Assembly (NCBI GenBank): GCA_043228905.1
Contig: JBHGNT010000003.1
Coordinates: 17,670,001-17,734,000, forward strand
Direction of reading: 5' to 3'
DNA length: 64,000 bases
Origin: Azolla caroliniana
Lineage: Eukaryota; Polypodiophyta
The translations under genes and the position numbers were made by a program. The notes under the pieces were generated by a model. It made no database searches. It was not told where the DNA came from and worked only from the letters and a program-made list of their open reading frames with translations. This document shows, in pieces, positions 22,663 through 34,300 of this stretch. How positions within the stretch are numbered: the first letter of the stretch is position 1; every line of letters begins with the position of its first letter.

Positions 22663-23497
22663 GCACGTGATAAATATTTTGATATATTATTTATTTATTT
22701 ATTTATATGTATCTAAAATCGGATATATTAGTTTATGGTTTTCACGTAGTGTGTGGAATACACTATGACAACGCTTTATTGAACAACTCATATTTCCAAA
22801 TCAATGAGTATCATCACCCAAGTGTTTCAAAGGGCCTAGGTCAAACTGTGAACTGTGATGTTGGTAATTGCTCAAACTCACTTTTCTCAATCAAACCTTT
22901 GAATTAGCCGGCAGAAAGTGGTATCCAAATGAGTGGAAGGTCTGCAAAAATTGACAAGGATGATATCTCTAGTGACGAATCTTGCCTAAATCAGTATCTC
23001 ACATTCACAAGAGTTCCTTGACAAGTTAGTATAAAGTGATTTAAGTTTTTATGTTTAGATGGTCAAATTGTTTTTGGTTCGTGCAAGTCATGTTATGGGA
23101 ATCTCTGTCTTAATAAATTTGGAAAGGTAAACTCAAGGGTAATGCGGCAAAAGTATCTATCACTAAATGGTGAGGAGCAAGCTACTTTTCTTAATTCACA
23201 TGTGTAGCTTTTAAGGAATCACACCGCATGGGCTAGTTCGATGCACGTTGAATATTTCCTTGGACTAAGTACTAACTGTTGTAGAGTTGCTTTCAAATTT
23301 GCTCATAGCATTGGTAACCTGAGGCTTCAGAAAATACAACTACAACTTGTAAAGGGATCGAACAACCAGAAAATACCTTTTGACAAGAACGCATTTGGTT
23401 GTAAGGGTCTTATAGGGCGCCATGCTATTTACTGGATGGAGTTCTATTTCTCAAAGTAGTGGGATATTATTCTTACTATTGGAAGATTGCATTTGTC
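22663..23497. other. Intergenic, no gene recognised
   Basis: Short open frames at 22707-22907 and 23241-23459 have protein-like composition but no recognised motif, and both lie in a stretch with several stops. They may be remnants of the 5' part of a LINE or of a gene. Confidence 0.35.
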
Positions 23498-23962
23498 TGA
23501 TGTCAGCCGGCCGGCAAGGGAAGTCCAGAATGGGAAACGAGGGGATAATTAATAACCGGGAGCTGATTATATATTTATATAGAATTATTATGATTTGAGA
23601 AGCGAACGGACGGACACGGAATCGGTATGCTGATCCGGATCCGGACCGGTTTGTAGCCGGTTGCTGGTTGGCACCGGTTTGTACCTAAAACCAGAGACCT
23701 ATAAAAAGGGCCGGTTAGATTGTAATCATTTGCGGATAATTAATAGAGTGTTGTTGTTCTGTATCTTAATCATTGTTAATTACCGTTTTGTGCTAAGTGT
23801 AATTTATCCTACGCGTGTATTGTGATTAATGATATTGCCGCTAGTAACTCATTAAGGTTCCATTAATAGTCGGTCTAACTCTATCTCACCGCAATACCCC
23901 TTTGGTGAAGTGTCTCAAAGGGACACCCCGTGTTAGGCCATTGTCTGGCCCTAGAGATAACA
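23498..23962 (+). repeat. Solo LTR of the GypA family
   Basis: Starts TGATGTCAGC and ends GATAACA. It matches the GypA 5' LTR (38013-39251) at several blocks in order: GCGAACGGACGGAC, GATCCGGA...CCGGTTTGTAGCC, GGATAATTAATAGAG, and finally TTTGGTGAAGTGT...GGGACACC. It lacks the 793-bp insertion found in the GypA LTR, so it serves as the empty-site control. No internal gypsy sequence follows. Target duplications could not be seen at the chosen borders. Confidence 0.75.
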
Positions 23963-23999
23963 TCGGATAATTCCCGTGCAACTAACCTGGATATCCCAC

Positions 24000-25165
24000 C
24001 TATTTCGGACAATGCAATAGAGCTCTTGTTGTCGGAATAGGATCGAACACAGATTGTGCAAGAGATTCAACCTTTGGAGAAGAGGACTATCATTGTGCAT
24101 GTCTTGGGCCTTCGTCCTACATGCGCTGATCTTCATTTACTACTTCAAGCCACTTTGAAACAAGATATTAACAACATTACAGATGTACAGATACTCGGCA
24201 GAAACTACTATCAACTGGAGTTCGAGTTGGAACGCATGGTACCAATTTTGTTGGAAAAGAAGGTAGTAGCAATCAAGGGAGGTTGGATCTCCTTTCACAA
24301 GTGTATTCACAATTTCTCTACAAATCAGGTGCAACATGATTTTGATTCATTTCAAACATGTGTGGTTGTTTTTCATGATTTCCATAAAGAATGGTTGCAT
24401 TCTATGCATTTGATTGCTACAACTATTAGTATGGTTTTAGAAATGTATGATAAGCCATTGCTGGATCAAAGATAAGTATCTAGGAACTGCATAGATGCTA
24501 AACTTTTGCTTTCTAAGTCCACAAATTTTCCCTCAAACATCTTGTTGCCCAATTTACTTGACCCACTCTAGGCACCCTATTCTCAGAAAATATTGTATAG
24601 TGGCTTGCCGAATTAGTGCTTACTTTGTTTTGGGTTTGGTCATTTGGCAAAATATTGCTTGAAATTTAATGATGACATTGACAAGCATATACCTAACATA
24701 GCTATAGTTCCATATCAAAATAGGTTTGATGGTTGGAACACAATGGAGCATAAGAAGACCTCTCCACATGTATCTCCGACCCTTGAAAATGGTTGAGAAT
24801 CAGCAAATTTGGTTGCGTCTCCTAATTCAGATTCTTTTGATAAGCTCAAAAGAAAAGTTGCCCCTAATCTACAAGATAATATGGACATGGGAATGCCTCA
24901 AGGTGTTATGGAAATGGCTAAAGGGAAACAATTCAATGTCTTTGATAATTTGGTTTATTCTGATAAGCCCAAAGGACAACCCATGGATATTGAAATGACT
25001 CAAGACATAGATAAGCACCTTCAAGCTGGATTTCAATTTACAGTTACAAATGATCCTTTGACAACACAAAATTATGAAAAGGTGGTAAAGGAACATAGTT
25101 TGCATAAGTATGCAGGGAATGCTTTTCTTTTGAAAAGACAAATGAGAGCTTAGGAAGGTGCCAAG
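24000..25165 (+). pseudogene. L1-type LINE ORF1 (DUF4283-like, CCHC)
   Basis: The frame begins inside the domain just after the solo LTR. KRTIIVHVLGLRPTCADLH and LGRNYYQLEFELERMVPILL, followed by KVVAIKGGWISFHK, fit the DUF4283 RNA-binding-like domain of plant L1 ORF1. A zinc knuckle, CLLCFGFGHLAKYC (CX2CX4HX4C), lies at about 24617-24658. A stop lies just before it and others at 24476 and near 24570. A hydrophilic tail runs to 25151. The protein would bind LINE RNA. It is followed after about 55 bases by ORF2. Confidence 0.75.
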
Positions 25166-25220
25166 GAAGGACGTCATGATACTCTTCTTGAGAAAAGAAC
25201 ATTGCTAAACCCTATGTAAT

Positions 25221-25785
25221 ATGGATGACCTATATTTTCTTTCCTAGAATGTGCAAGGCTTGGGTGGTCAAGCTTTTCGTAGATTTAAAGGACTCTTACG
25301 TTTAGATTTAGGTACTTCTAATGTTGGTACCATTGATATTCTCTTTCTGCAAGAGCATCACCTGTGTAGGGATAAGATTCGGAAGTATGGCCCTATTTTA
25401 CCAAGACGGTGGACTCATTTTTGGGTTCTTGCCTTTGTTCCAAATGGTCGCCAAGCCGGATTATGTATTGCTCGTTGATACCACTTGTAGTCTATTATCT
25501 TGTTAGCAAGTACTATTATGAATAAACGGGCTTAGTTTCTTATTGTGAAAATAGGGTCTTAGAAGGTTGGCCTAATGAATATCTACGCCCCTAACTCCAC
25601 GTTAAAGAGGACATGTTTGTGGCTATCTCTTTCGGAATATGTGGGTTGAGCAGATTGTTGGTTCGTGGGAGACAATTTTAATATGATCGAGGATGCTTCT
25701 GATAGAGTAGGAAGTATAACTACTACAATTTTAGGTTGGGAAGCTAAGTGTTGGGACTCCTTTTGCTTTGCCTTTGGTCTGCTTG
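25221..25785 (+). pseudogene. L1-type LINE ORF2, endonuclease 5' part
   Basis: ATG 25221 opens an apurinic-endonuclease-like domain. The motif is S-W-N-V-Q-G-L-G in the family, here with TAG (25245-25247) in place of TGG. IDILFLQEHHL, the catalytic Glu region, and RRWTHFWVLAFVPNGRQAG follow. Frame is lost after about 25480. The sequence stops at the CopB1 insertion (25786) and continues beyond it at 34556 with DHDPLKLM-like residues of the endonuclease end. Confidence 0.75.
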
Positions 25786-25855
25786 TGTTGAGATACAAGC
25801 TCAACATTAGCCAGACTAGTGCGTAAACTGGGTGCGCAAGGAGAAGCCGTAGCGG
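25786..25855 (+). repeat. CopB1 5' LTR, first part
   Basis: TGTTGAGATACAAGCTCAAC and the following AGTGCGTAAAC- and GGTGCGCAAGG-like sequence match the first 70 bases of the CopB2 LTR (read on the minus strand from 46890). The remainder of this LTR is at 29964-30273. Confidence 0.8.
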
Positions 25856-27191
25856 TGTCGTGTGAATCTTCACACACTATGTAAAAAAATAATGAAATAA
25901 TTATTATAGATTAGATTAGTAGCTTACTATAGAAAGATGGATATACTCAATAGCTTCAAAATGTATTTTACTATATACAAAATGGAGAAATACATACCAA
26001 GTTATAAGAAAATAAAGTTTGATTAGATAGGGAAATTAGAACTATCCCACATAGATAGGAAAGTTAAGGCCCTGGCTACATAAACACCTTGACCTCCCTC
26101 ATTTTTCATTTGTGCTAAGAGCACTTTGGCCACTTTGTCTTGATGGATGATGGTAGCCAAATTCCCTAAATCTGGAAACCGGCCGGTAAGCAAATTCGGA
26201 AACCGGCTGGTAAGCAAATTCGGAAACCGGCCGGCAAGTAAAACCGGAACTGGAACAGGTATGCAAACTGGCCGGTAAGCAAAACCGGAACCGGCCGGCA
26301 AGCAAACCGGAACTGGAACGGGTATGCAAACCGGAAACCGGCCGGTAAGCAAAACCGGAAATCGGCCGGCAAGCAAAACCGGAACCGAAACCGACAAGCA
26401 AAACCGGAACCGGTTGGTAAGCAAAACCGGAACCAGAACCGGCAAGCAAACCGGAACTGGCTGGCAAGCAAAATCGGAACCGGAACCGGCCGGCAAGCAA
26501 AATGGAACCGGCTACCGGACGAGGTTAGACGCGGACGGATAAAAGATTGGATCATGCAACAAACTAAAGTAAAGTGAAGAGAACTAAAGTAAAGGCCATG
26601 TGGACGCAAGCAACTAAAGAAGGGAGTGCATGGAAAAAGTAAAGGTCATGTGGATAGTCACATGCAACCAAAAGAAAAAGCTAGGCAACTAAAAGTAGAG
26701 GCCATGCAACAAAAAGTGGAAAGGCTATGATCAAGGGAGAACTCCATATTTATTCCATTTTTTTTCCTACACTAGGACTCACTCTCCATATTATCTTAAT
26801 TTTTTTTCCTTTTCTTTGGGAGCTCTCTTATCTTATCGAAGCCAAGAACCCTAATCTTCCCTACGGAAGCTAGCTCTCAAGTAAACTATAATCTCCATAC
26901 GGAAGCAATCTCTCAAAATCCAAATTTCCTTGTCAAAGCCATATCACTCAAGAATCATAATCTCTTATTTCTTCTAATCTATTATTCTAATCATCTCCAT
27001 AAGATAAAACTTTTGTAATCCCAATCTTGGGATTGATTGTAATCTTTCTTTCCCTTTTATTAATGAAATTTGTTAATCTTTCTCATTTTGGTTAATTCTT
27101 AGTATATAAATACACGAATTTGATATCCTCTAGACAAAGGCCCCGGGGTCTTGCCTCAACATTCACGTATCCTCGTCGTATTTTCGCGACA
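25856..27191 (+). repeat. GypB 5' LTR
   Basis: Starts TGTCGTGTGAATCTTCACAC and ends TATTTTCGCGACA. A block of about fourteen short CCGGCCGGCAAGCAAAACC-type units fills 26165-26510. The section from 26256 to the end is nearly identical to 29083-29963. GypB-family LTR relatives occur at 4288 and 63030. Confidence 0.88.
26165..26515 (+). repeat. CCGG-rich minisatellite in the GypB LTR
   Basis: Irregular units of 18-30 bases built from CCGGCCGG(C/T)AAGCAAAACCGGAA. The 3' LTR copy at 29086-29285 has fewer units, so copy number has changed since the two LTRs were identical. The unit has many CpG and CNG sites and no Met start, yet it leaves long frames open on both strands. Confidence 0.9.
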
Positions 27192-27209
27192 TTTTTGGTG
27201 AACCCGACG
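27192..27209 (+). other. Putative GypB primer binding site
   Basis: TTTTTGGTGAACCCGACG follows the LTR end CGACA directly. TGG-initial sequence just inside the LTR is the expected place and form for a tRNA 3'-end complement. I cannot assign the tRNA with certainty. Confidence 0.6.
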
Positions 27210-27230
27210 TGAATTATAATCGAATGCAAA

Positions 27231-29082
27231 GTGCGTGGATTGCAAGGAGAAGCAACATGCGTCACACCTAGCAGCGCATGCAAACTTAGACTACTCAACA
27301 AGAAGGAAAAGTGTCAGATACAAGACTTCGAGGAGGTGCTGAAAGAAGAAAGCATAATCGAAGAAGAAGAATTCGTGTCATATATTCTGGAGGAAGCCTC
27401 ATTTAACGACACCATCGGCGAAATCGAGGAAGTCGTGGATTTGAGCTATCCTCACCATCAACATGTGATTTCGGTTAACTCCATCAACATGTATACTATC
27501 ATCGATGAATATCATCGAGGCATCTTGATAGAGGAAGTCGAAGTCAACACAAAATATAAAACCGTGGATAGGAAGATCAAGCCAGTTGCAGTTCCGCTAC
27601 CGGAAGATAGCTGGCAAAAGATGAAGGAAGTTGCAAAAGATCCAAGCTTAAGGAACCCAAATACAATTGGTCACGTCTTCACTGAAGAGACGAAGGGAAA
27701 GCTACGAGTTGGAAGGGAGGATTTCCTCCTCCCTGAAGAGGAGCGGATGTTTCATGGAATGCTTGAAAGACATGGGAAGGCTTTCGCATTTTTTCCACAA
27801 GAAATCGGGTGTGCTAATCCAAGGACGGTAGAACCGATGGTGATCTTCACGGTGCCGCATGTGCCTTGGAATTTGAAACCGATACCGGTTCCGAGAGCAC
27901 ACCTACCGAAGCTGATCGAGCTCTTAAAGGAGAAGGTGATGATGGGAATTCTAGAACCGTCGAATCCTCCTTATTCTAATAGGTGGTTCACGGTGCCAAA
28001 GAAGAATGGATCGTTGCGATTCATTCAAGATCTTCAACCCGTCAACAAGGTGACAATTCGGAATGTTGGAATCGGTCTGAGTGTGGATGAGTTTGCCGAG
28101 GCGTTTGCGGGCCGGTCCATCTACTCCATCGACGATCTTTACTCTGGCTATGATCAATTCCAGTTGGCGGTCGACAGTCGTGACATTACAACCATGAGAA
28201 CTCCAATCGGGTTGGTGTGGATGTGTACCTTACCTCAAGGCGCAACGAACTCGGTGGCTCATATGGTGAATGCCATGAACAAGGTCTTGAAGGATTGCAT
28301 CCCGGATATCACGATGCCATTCTTAGATGATATTCCGATAAAAGGATGTTCGGATGAAGAGAAGGATGAATCAAAAGATAAGGATGGATGTAGAAGTTCG
28401 TCATGGATCATATGAAAGATTGCGAGAAGGTGCTCCAAAGGCTCGAAGATGCAAATTTGACATTTTTGGGAGAAAAATCCGCATTTGGGCAACCGGAGAT
28501 CCTGGTGGTAGGTCACTTGTGTGGAGCATACGGTCGGAAGCCTTCGCCATCCAAGGTGAATGCAATTCAAGACATGAAAGAAGAATGTGTAACCCAAACG
28601 AAGGTTCGAAGGTTCCTTGGAGCATGCGCGTTTTATCATATTTGGATTCCACACTACGCCCACATTGCTGAGCCATTATATGGTCTACTAAAGAAGAAGC
28701 GGATGTTCGAATGGACGAGCGAGCATACAATCGCCATCCGAAGGCTGAAGAAATTATTGATGGAGGCACCTGCATTATGGAAAGCGGACTATTGATACGG
28801 CAAACCCATTTTCATGACTGTGGATACTAGTCCAATCGGAATTGGATGGGTTATCAACCAAGAAGATGAAGATTGCAACTGATATGCAATTCGGTTTGGC
28901 GCAAAAGTGTTAAGTGACAGGCAAAGTAGGTATGCCCAAGTGAAGAGGGAGCTATGGGGGATCGTCTCGGCAATCAAATCTGATCGTGATTACCTTATTG
29001 GAGCAGAAGTCATAATTGAGACAGATTGCCTACCAATTTTGGGTATGATATCTGGTTGTAATACACCAGATATTGCCATGTT
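27231..29082 (+). pseudogene. GypB pol (RT and RNase H)
   Basis: A 394-codon frame (27231-28415) leads from a charged N-terminal part into the RT: RFIQDLQPVNKVTIRNVGIG, DLYSGYDQFQL, TMRTPIGLVWMCTLPQGATN and the catalytic box PFLDDIPIKG (28318-28347), a Ty3-type F-x-D-D. A frameshift near 28390 moves the reading to 28403, with the RT thumb (EILVVGHLCGAYGRKPSP) and RFLGACAFYHIWIPH. The RNase H part (VDTSPIGIGWVI, FGAKVLSDRQSRYAQVKREL, IIETDCLPIL) follows with two stops near 28794 and 28880. It breaks off at 29082 where LTR sequence begins. Integrase is missing. Confidence 0.88.
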
Positions 29083-29963
29083 GCAAACCGGCCGGTAAGC
29101 AAAACCGGAACCGGCCGGCAAGCAAACCGGAATCGGAATGGGTATGCAAACCGAAAACCGGCCGGCAAGCAAAACCGGAACCGAAACCGGCAAGCAAACC
29201 GGAACTGGCCGGCAAGCAAAACCGGAAACCGGCCGGCAAGCAAAATCGGAACCGGAACTGGCCGGCAAGCAAAATGGAATCGGCTACCGGACGACGTTGG
29301 ACGTGGACGGACGAAAGATTGGATCATGGAACAAACTAAAGTAAAGTGAAGAGAACTAAAGTAAAGGCCATGTGGACGCAAGCAACTAAAGAAGGGAGTG
29401 CATGGAAAAAGTAAAGGTCATGTGGACAGTCACATGCAACCAAAAGAAAAAGCTAGGCAACTAAAAGTAGAGGCCAGGCAACAAAAAGTGGAAAGGCTAT
29501 GATCAAGGGAGAACTCCATATTTATTCCATTTTTTTTCCTACACTAGGACTCACTCTCCATATTATCTTAATTTTTTTTCCTTTTCTTTGGGAGCTCTCT
29601 TATCTTATCGAAGCCAAGAACCCTAATCTTCCCTACGGAAGCTATCTCTCAAGTAAACCATAATTTCCATACGGAAGCAATCTCTCAAAATCCAAATTTC
29701 CTTGTCAAAGCCATATCACTCAAGAATCATAATCTCTTATTTCTTCTAATCTATTATTCTAATCATCTCCATAAGATAAAACTTTTGTAATCCCAATCTT
29801 GGGATTGATTGTAATCTTTCTTTCCCTTTTATTAATGAAATTTGTTAATCTTTCTCATTTTGGTTAATTCTTAGTATATAAATACACGAATTTGATATCC
29901 TCTAGACAAAGGCCCCGGGGTCTTGCCTCAACGTTCACGTATTCTCGTCGTATTTTCGCGACA
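29083..29963 (+). repeat. GypB 3' LTR, 5'-truncated
   Basis: Runs parallel to 26256-27191 with few differences and ends GCGACA. The start falls inside the CCGG minisatellite, which suggests that the deletion joined pol to the LTR at or near that repeat. Confidence 0.88.
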
Positions 29964-30273
29964 GTGGTGCGTAAACCGCGAGGCCATTGGAAAGATATTC
30001 CGCGTAGGAATATATTTTGGGCGTTAGTGTAGAGCTCATTTATGAGCATTGAAGTACGCGTCAGTACTTCTGCCAGTTCGTATGGACTTGTATAAAAGTG
30101 CTCACTGAGCACATTCTATGTATAGAGTCCAGACTGAGTATTATTTTTGAATAGAGTTGTGTGTATTGACTCTTTGTCTCTCCCGCATGTTGTGTGTGTG
30201 TCCAAGCTCTCCATTAAACCTGTGTTTTCCTACGTTCTGCTTTCTGTTGCTTCCACACGTTGTTCTTTTCACA
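29964..30273 (+). repeat. CopB1 5' LTR, second part
   Basis: Begins GTGG (target duplication), then TGCGTAAACCGCGAGG as in the CopB2 LTR. The TATA box is TATAAAA (30091-30097), followed directly by a 15-base perfect palindrome, GTGCTCACTGAGCAC (30098-30112). The LTR ends TTCTTTTCACA. Confidence 0.88.
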
Positions 30274-30285
30274 TGGTATCAAAGC
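30274..30285 (+). other. Primer binding site of CopB1
   Basis: TGGTATCAAAGC directly follows the LTR end CACA. It differs by one base from the initiator Met tRNA complement TGGTATCAGAGC. Confidence 0.82.
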
Positions 30286-30374
30286 GCGAGGGTTGAGAAC
30301 CTCTGCAGCTGACCTTAGCTCGAGAAGAAAACCTAACCTTTGTAAAGAACAAGGAAAACAAATTGGATAGAGGC

Positions 30375-31192
30375 ATGGCTAGCTCGCTTTGGACTGAGAA
30401 GCTCGACAAAAAAACTACGCGTCTTGGTCGTACAAGATGCACCAATACATACTCGGGCATGGATATTGGAGCTATGTCGACAGAGCAAATGACACAGCAC
30501 CCAATTCGACACACAAAGACTTCCCGGCTTGGGAACAGTCGGCCAACAGAGTTCTCTACTGCTTCGCGTCTTGTGTGGGCGAACAACTTCTGAGCTATAT
30601 TCGGGATGTGAAAATGCCAAAGGATGCTTGGGGAAATTTGAAAAAGATTTTTGCTGCAAGCACCATAGCTAGGAAGCTCCAACTCCGACAAGAGTTGAGC
30701 AACTTGCGACAACACGATTTGTCGGTGGCTGATTACACCTCGAAGATCAAAGATATATGCGACTCCCTAGCCTCCATCGATGTGAATGTCGAGGAGGGCG
30801 AGATGGTGCAGATTTGTCTCGGGGAATTGGCGTTGAAGTTCGGAGCGTTCCAAACTGCTGTGTGCACACGGGAGAATATGCCGTTTTTTTTTGACCTACA
30901 GTCGATGCTCCTTATAGACGAGAACCACGCGGGTGCGTCGACGAGTACGCACACCGATAGCAAGATGTTGTACACGGAGGGAGATAGGCCCCATGGTCAT
31001 GGAGGACGAGGCGAGTCGGTGCGCAGTGGGGGCGGCCGATGGGATCAAGGAAGAAGGCACCGAAGTGATGCCGACAACAATTCCGGACCCTCCGGAAACA
31101 GGGGGAGTCGAGGCGACGAGAACTGGCAAGGGAAACCCGTCGCGGAATGCTGGTACTGTGGCAAGAAAGGCCACAAGGAGAGCGAGTGCTAG
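30375..31192 (+). pseudogene. CopB1 gag
   Basis: Starts near ATG 30375 (MASSLWTEKLDK). An extra A in the run AAAAAAA near 30408 shifts the frame. From 30437 the frame continues with MHQYILGHGYWSYVDRAND, AWGNLKKIFAASTIARKLQL and EEGEMVQICLGELALKFGAF. A Gly/Arg/His-rich basic tract and the zinc knuckle CWYCGKKGHKESEC (CX2CX4HX4C, about 31149-31190) follow. TAG at 31190-31192 replaces the Trp codon found in CopB2 and CopB3. Confidence 0.88.
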
Positions 31193-31359
31193 AAGAAGCG
31201 TGCCGATTCGGAGAAAACCGGATCCGGATCCAAACAAACCGACAAAGGAAATTGGCAGCGATCGCACTATGCTGAAGGATCTGAAAAAGTCGGAAAGGGG
31301 TAACCTTCGTGACAAGACATGGGGCGAACTCGATGAAGAAGACCACCCCGAAATGGGAC

Positions 31360-34300
31360 GAGGTGTGGTACGTTGACTCTTGTCCGTTAAACCACATGAC
31401 GAGCCATAAGGAGTAGTTCTCATACCTTGAGAAACCGATGCAACCGGGAGTAGTCGCAACAGGAGACGACACTCCGCATCCAATCGTGAATGTTAGTGAA
31501 GTTCCCCTGAGCCATGTCGGGCAAAAAGGGAAACTCATGAACGTGTTACTCGTTCGAACAATCACGAAGACTCTAGTGTCGGTCGGGCAGATCGTCGACC
31601 AGGGGATGCAAGTCCAGTTCACACATCTCGGGTGCTTCATCGAGGAGGATGGCCATTTTATTGTGCAAGGGCATACAGACGAGAGGATGTTTATCCTTGA
31701 TACCAATGACGTTGGCACCGCAATGTTCGCAAAAGGAGAAAAAGTCGAGTCGGATATTGACTTGTGGCACAAGAGGATAGGCCACGTCAACTATCAAAGG
31801 CTTCAGGACTTGCAATCGAAACAAGTTGTGTTTGGATTGCCCAAATTTAGTGGCCGGAAGGCCCAAATTTGTGAAGCTTGCCAACTAGGGAAGGAAAACC
31901 GACTTCCCTTCCCCAACAAGCGTAACTGGAGCCGAAACAAGCTCGACTTGATACATTCGGATGTATGGGGGTGGCACAGAACGTTAGTCTTCGCGGGAGT
32001 CGATATTTTGTCTCCTTAATCGATGACTACACACAACACACGTGGATCTATCTCATTGAAAAGAAGAGTGAAGTCTTCGACTGTTTCCAGGACCTCAAAA
32101 GCTTCGTAGAAAGGTAAACAAGGAGTAAGATCAAGTGCCTATGGTCGGATGGTGGAAAAGAGTACTTTTCCGGCCAATTCAACAGTTATCTGCAACAAAT
32201 GGGAATTCGGCACAAATTCAGTTGCAGGTATACGCCGGAGCAAAACAACGTAGCCAAAAGGAAAAATCGGTTGGTTGTGGAAGCGGCGCGGGCAATGCTG
32301 GAAGAAAGGAGCTTGCCCAAGTTCTATTGGGCCGAAGCGGTACGAACCGCGGTCTACATCCAGAATCGGATCGGAGACAAAGTGTTGGCACATGAGCTGT
32401 ATTTCGGAAGAAAGCCGAATCTACAACACTTGAGAGTCTTCGGTAGCATTGCGTATGTGCATGTGCTGAAGGAGAAACGGAGGAAGTTGGGCGCGAAAGC
32501 CGTAAGTGTATCTTTGTCGGCTATTCGGACGAACAGAAGGGTTATAAGTGTTATAACCCCCAAACCAAACAAGCTCACATGAGCCGCGATGTTGTGTTTG
32601 ATGAGTCCATGTCCTAGTACTTACCTCCGACTCCAGACCTCAACTCCAACTCTGGATCTTCGGATCCGAGTTCTGATGATGAGGTCAGCGAGGCTGAAAT
32701 GCCTCCGGATGACCGCGAAATCAAGACCCTCGATGACAGTCTGATTTCATTTCGGTTAAGTGGACCGAACGAGCGTGTGGGTTGGTTTGAATAGTCAGAA
32801 GAAGAGTCGGTGAGTAGTGGAGACTCAGCCGTGCATTCTTCGCGTAGGAAGCCAAGGAGATGGTTTAAGCCAAGGAAAAAGGGAAGAAGAAGATGCCGAA
32901 GTATGACACGGACAAGGACGAGTTGGATCGACGCGAATCCGACTCTAAGAAGAGTGATGACGGGCCTTCGAGAGCAAAGTCCACGTCGGCCAAGAAAGCC
33001 TCAACATCGGCTAATGAGCAATTACGCCGATCTATCAGCCAGAAGAACCCTGTTGTGTGGTTTGGATACAATGAGTACATGGCACATCACTATTCGTACA
33101 TGACGTGTGTAGCGGAAGTGCGTGAACCGGAGAGCTACGCAGAAGCGGCGAAGGATGCAAATTGGCGTGCCGCAATGGAGGAAGAGATGCGCGCATTGGC
33201 ATGGAACCTGGGACCTGGTCGATGCACCGAAGGGAGTGAAGCCGATTGGATGTAGGTGGGTGTACAAGGTCAAGTACAACACTGATGGCTCGGTCAACCG
33301 ATACAAGGCTCGGTTAGTAGCGAAAGGCTACGCGCAGAAGCACGGCGTGGACTACGACGAGACCTTCGCGCTTGTCGCAAAGATGACTACCGTGCGTGTT
33401 CTACTAGTCGTAGCAGCGGCGAAGGGGTGGCACTTACATAAGATGGATGTCAAGAATGCGTTCCTGCAAGGCGAGCTTGAGGAACAAGTGTACATGGTAT
33501 AACCCCTCGGATTTCACTCTGGAATGAACACTTCAGCGGTCTGCTAGGTGAAGAAGTTCCTTTATGGACTAAAGCAAGCCCCGTGTGCTTGGAACGCGAA
33601 AATCACGCAGCGATTGCGTCGGATGGGATTTGCGACGTCCAAATCAGATTCTTCACTGTTCATTCGGAAAGGTCAACTTCAGCTGGTTAGTATTTTACTT
33701 TATGTTGATGACTGGGTCATCACCGACACTAACCTAGGTGAAATCCACCGCGTAAAGCTGCAACTCGCGGTATCATTTGACATGAAGGATGACATGAAGG
33801 ACCTAGGGGACGTTCATTACTTCCTCGGGATCGGAGTGATCCGTACCCTCGAAGGCGTATTGATCAACCAACGTCATTATGGGCTGAATATGCTCTTCAA
33901 GTTCGGGATGGCAGATTGTAAGCCCAACTCGACGCCTTTGGATAGGAACGTGAAGCTTCACCTAGATTTGGGAAAAACGTGCGACCCGACACGGTTCCGA
34001 CAGATTGTCGGAAGCCTCATCTATTTGACTATTACATGGCTGAACCTCAATTACCTGGTCGGACTGATTAGTCAATTTATGTGGCGGCCTACGGCCGAAC
34101 ACTTTTAGTGCGCGCAAAGGATATTGCGATATGTCAGCGGCACGAAAGACATGGCGTTGCTATATCGAGTAGGCGTAGCCGAACAGTTAGTTGGCTACAC
34201 GGATGCCGATTAGGCCAGAAACGCTCACGATCGTAGATCCACATCCGGATACGCATTCTCTCTAGGAAGTTTGGCGATTGCGTGGAGCAGTAAGAAGCAG

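Larger units (their letters stand above)
25856..29963 (+). mobile_element. Ty3/gypsy retrotransposon GypB (internally deleted)
   Basis: The element has a 1336-bp 5' LTR (25856-27191), a primer binding site, a pol with RT and RNase H, and a 3' LTR lacking its first 400 or so bases (29083-29963). The LTR ends are TGTCG...CGACA. It is inserted in the CopB1 5' LTR. Flanks are GCGG (25852-25855) and GTGG (29964-29967), a duplication with one transition. Comparing the CopB2 LTR, which runs straight from ...CGG into TGCGTAAACC, confirms the insertion point. Integrase, the 3' polypurine tract and the start of the 3' LTR are deleted. Confidence 0.88.

Noticed and set aside
23498-23962. 5' LTR of a gypsy element running into the frame at 24056.
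   Set aside because: The downstream frame is an L1 ORF1 (DUF4283 and CCHC), with no primer binding site or gypsy gag, so the LTR is solo.
26023-26609. Three overlapping minus-strand frames with Ala-Gly-Arg-Phe and Phe-Arg-Phe repeats.
   Set aside because: They are translations of the CCGG minisatellite in the GypB LTR and recur at the 3' LTR.
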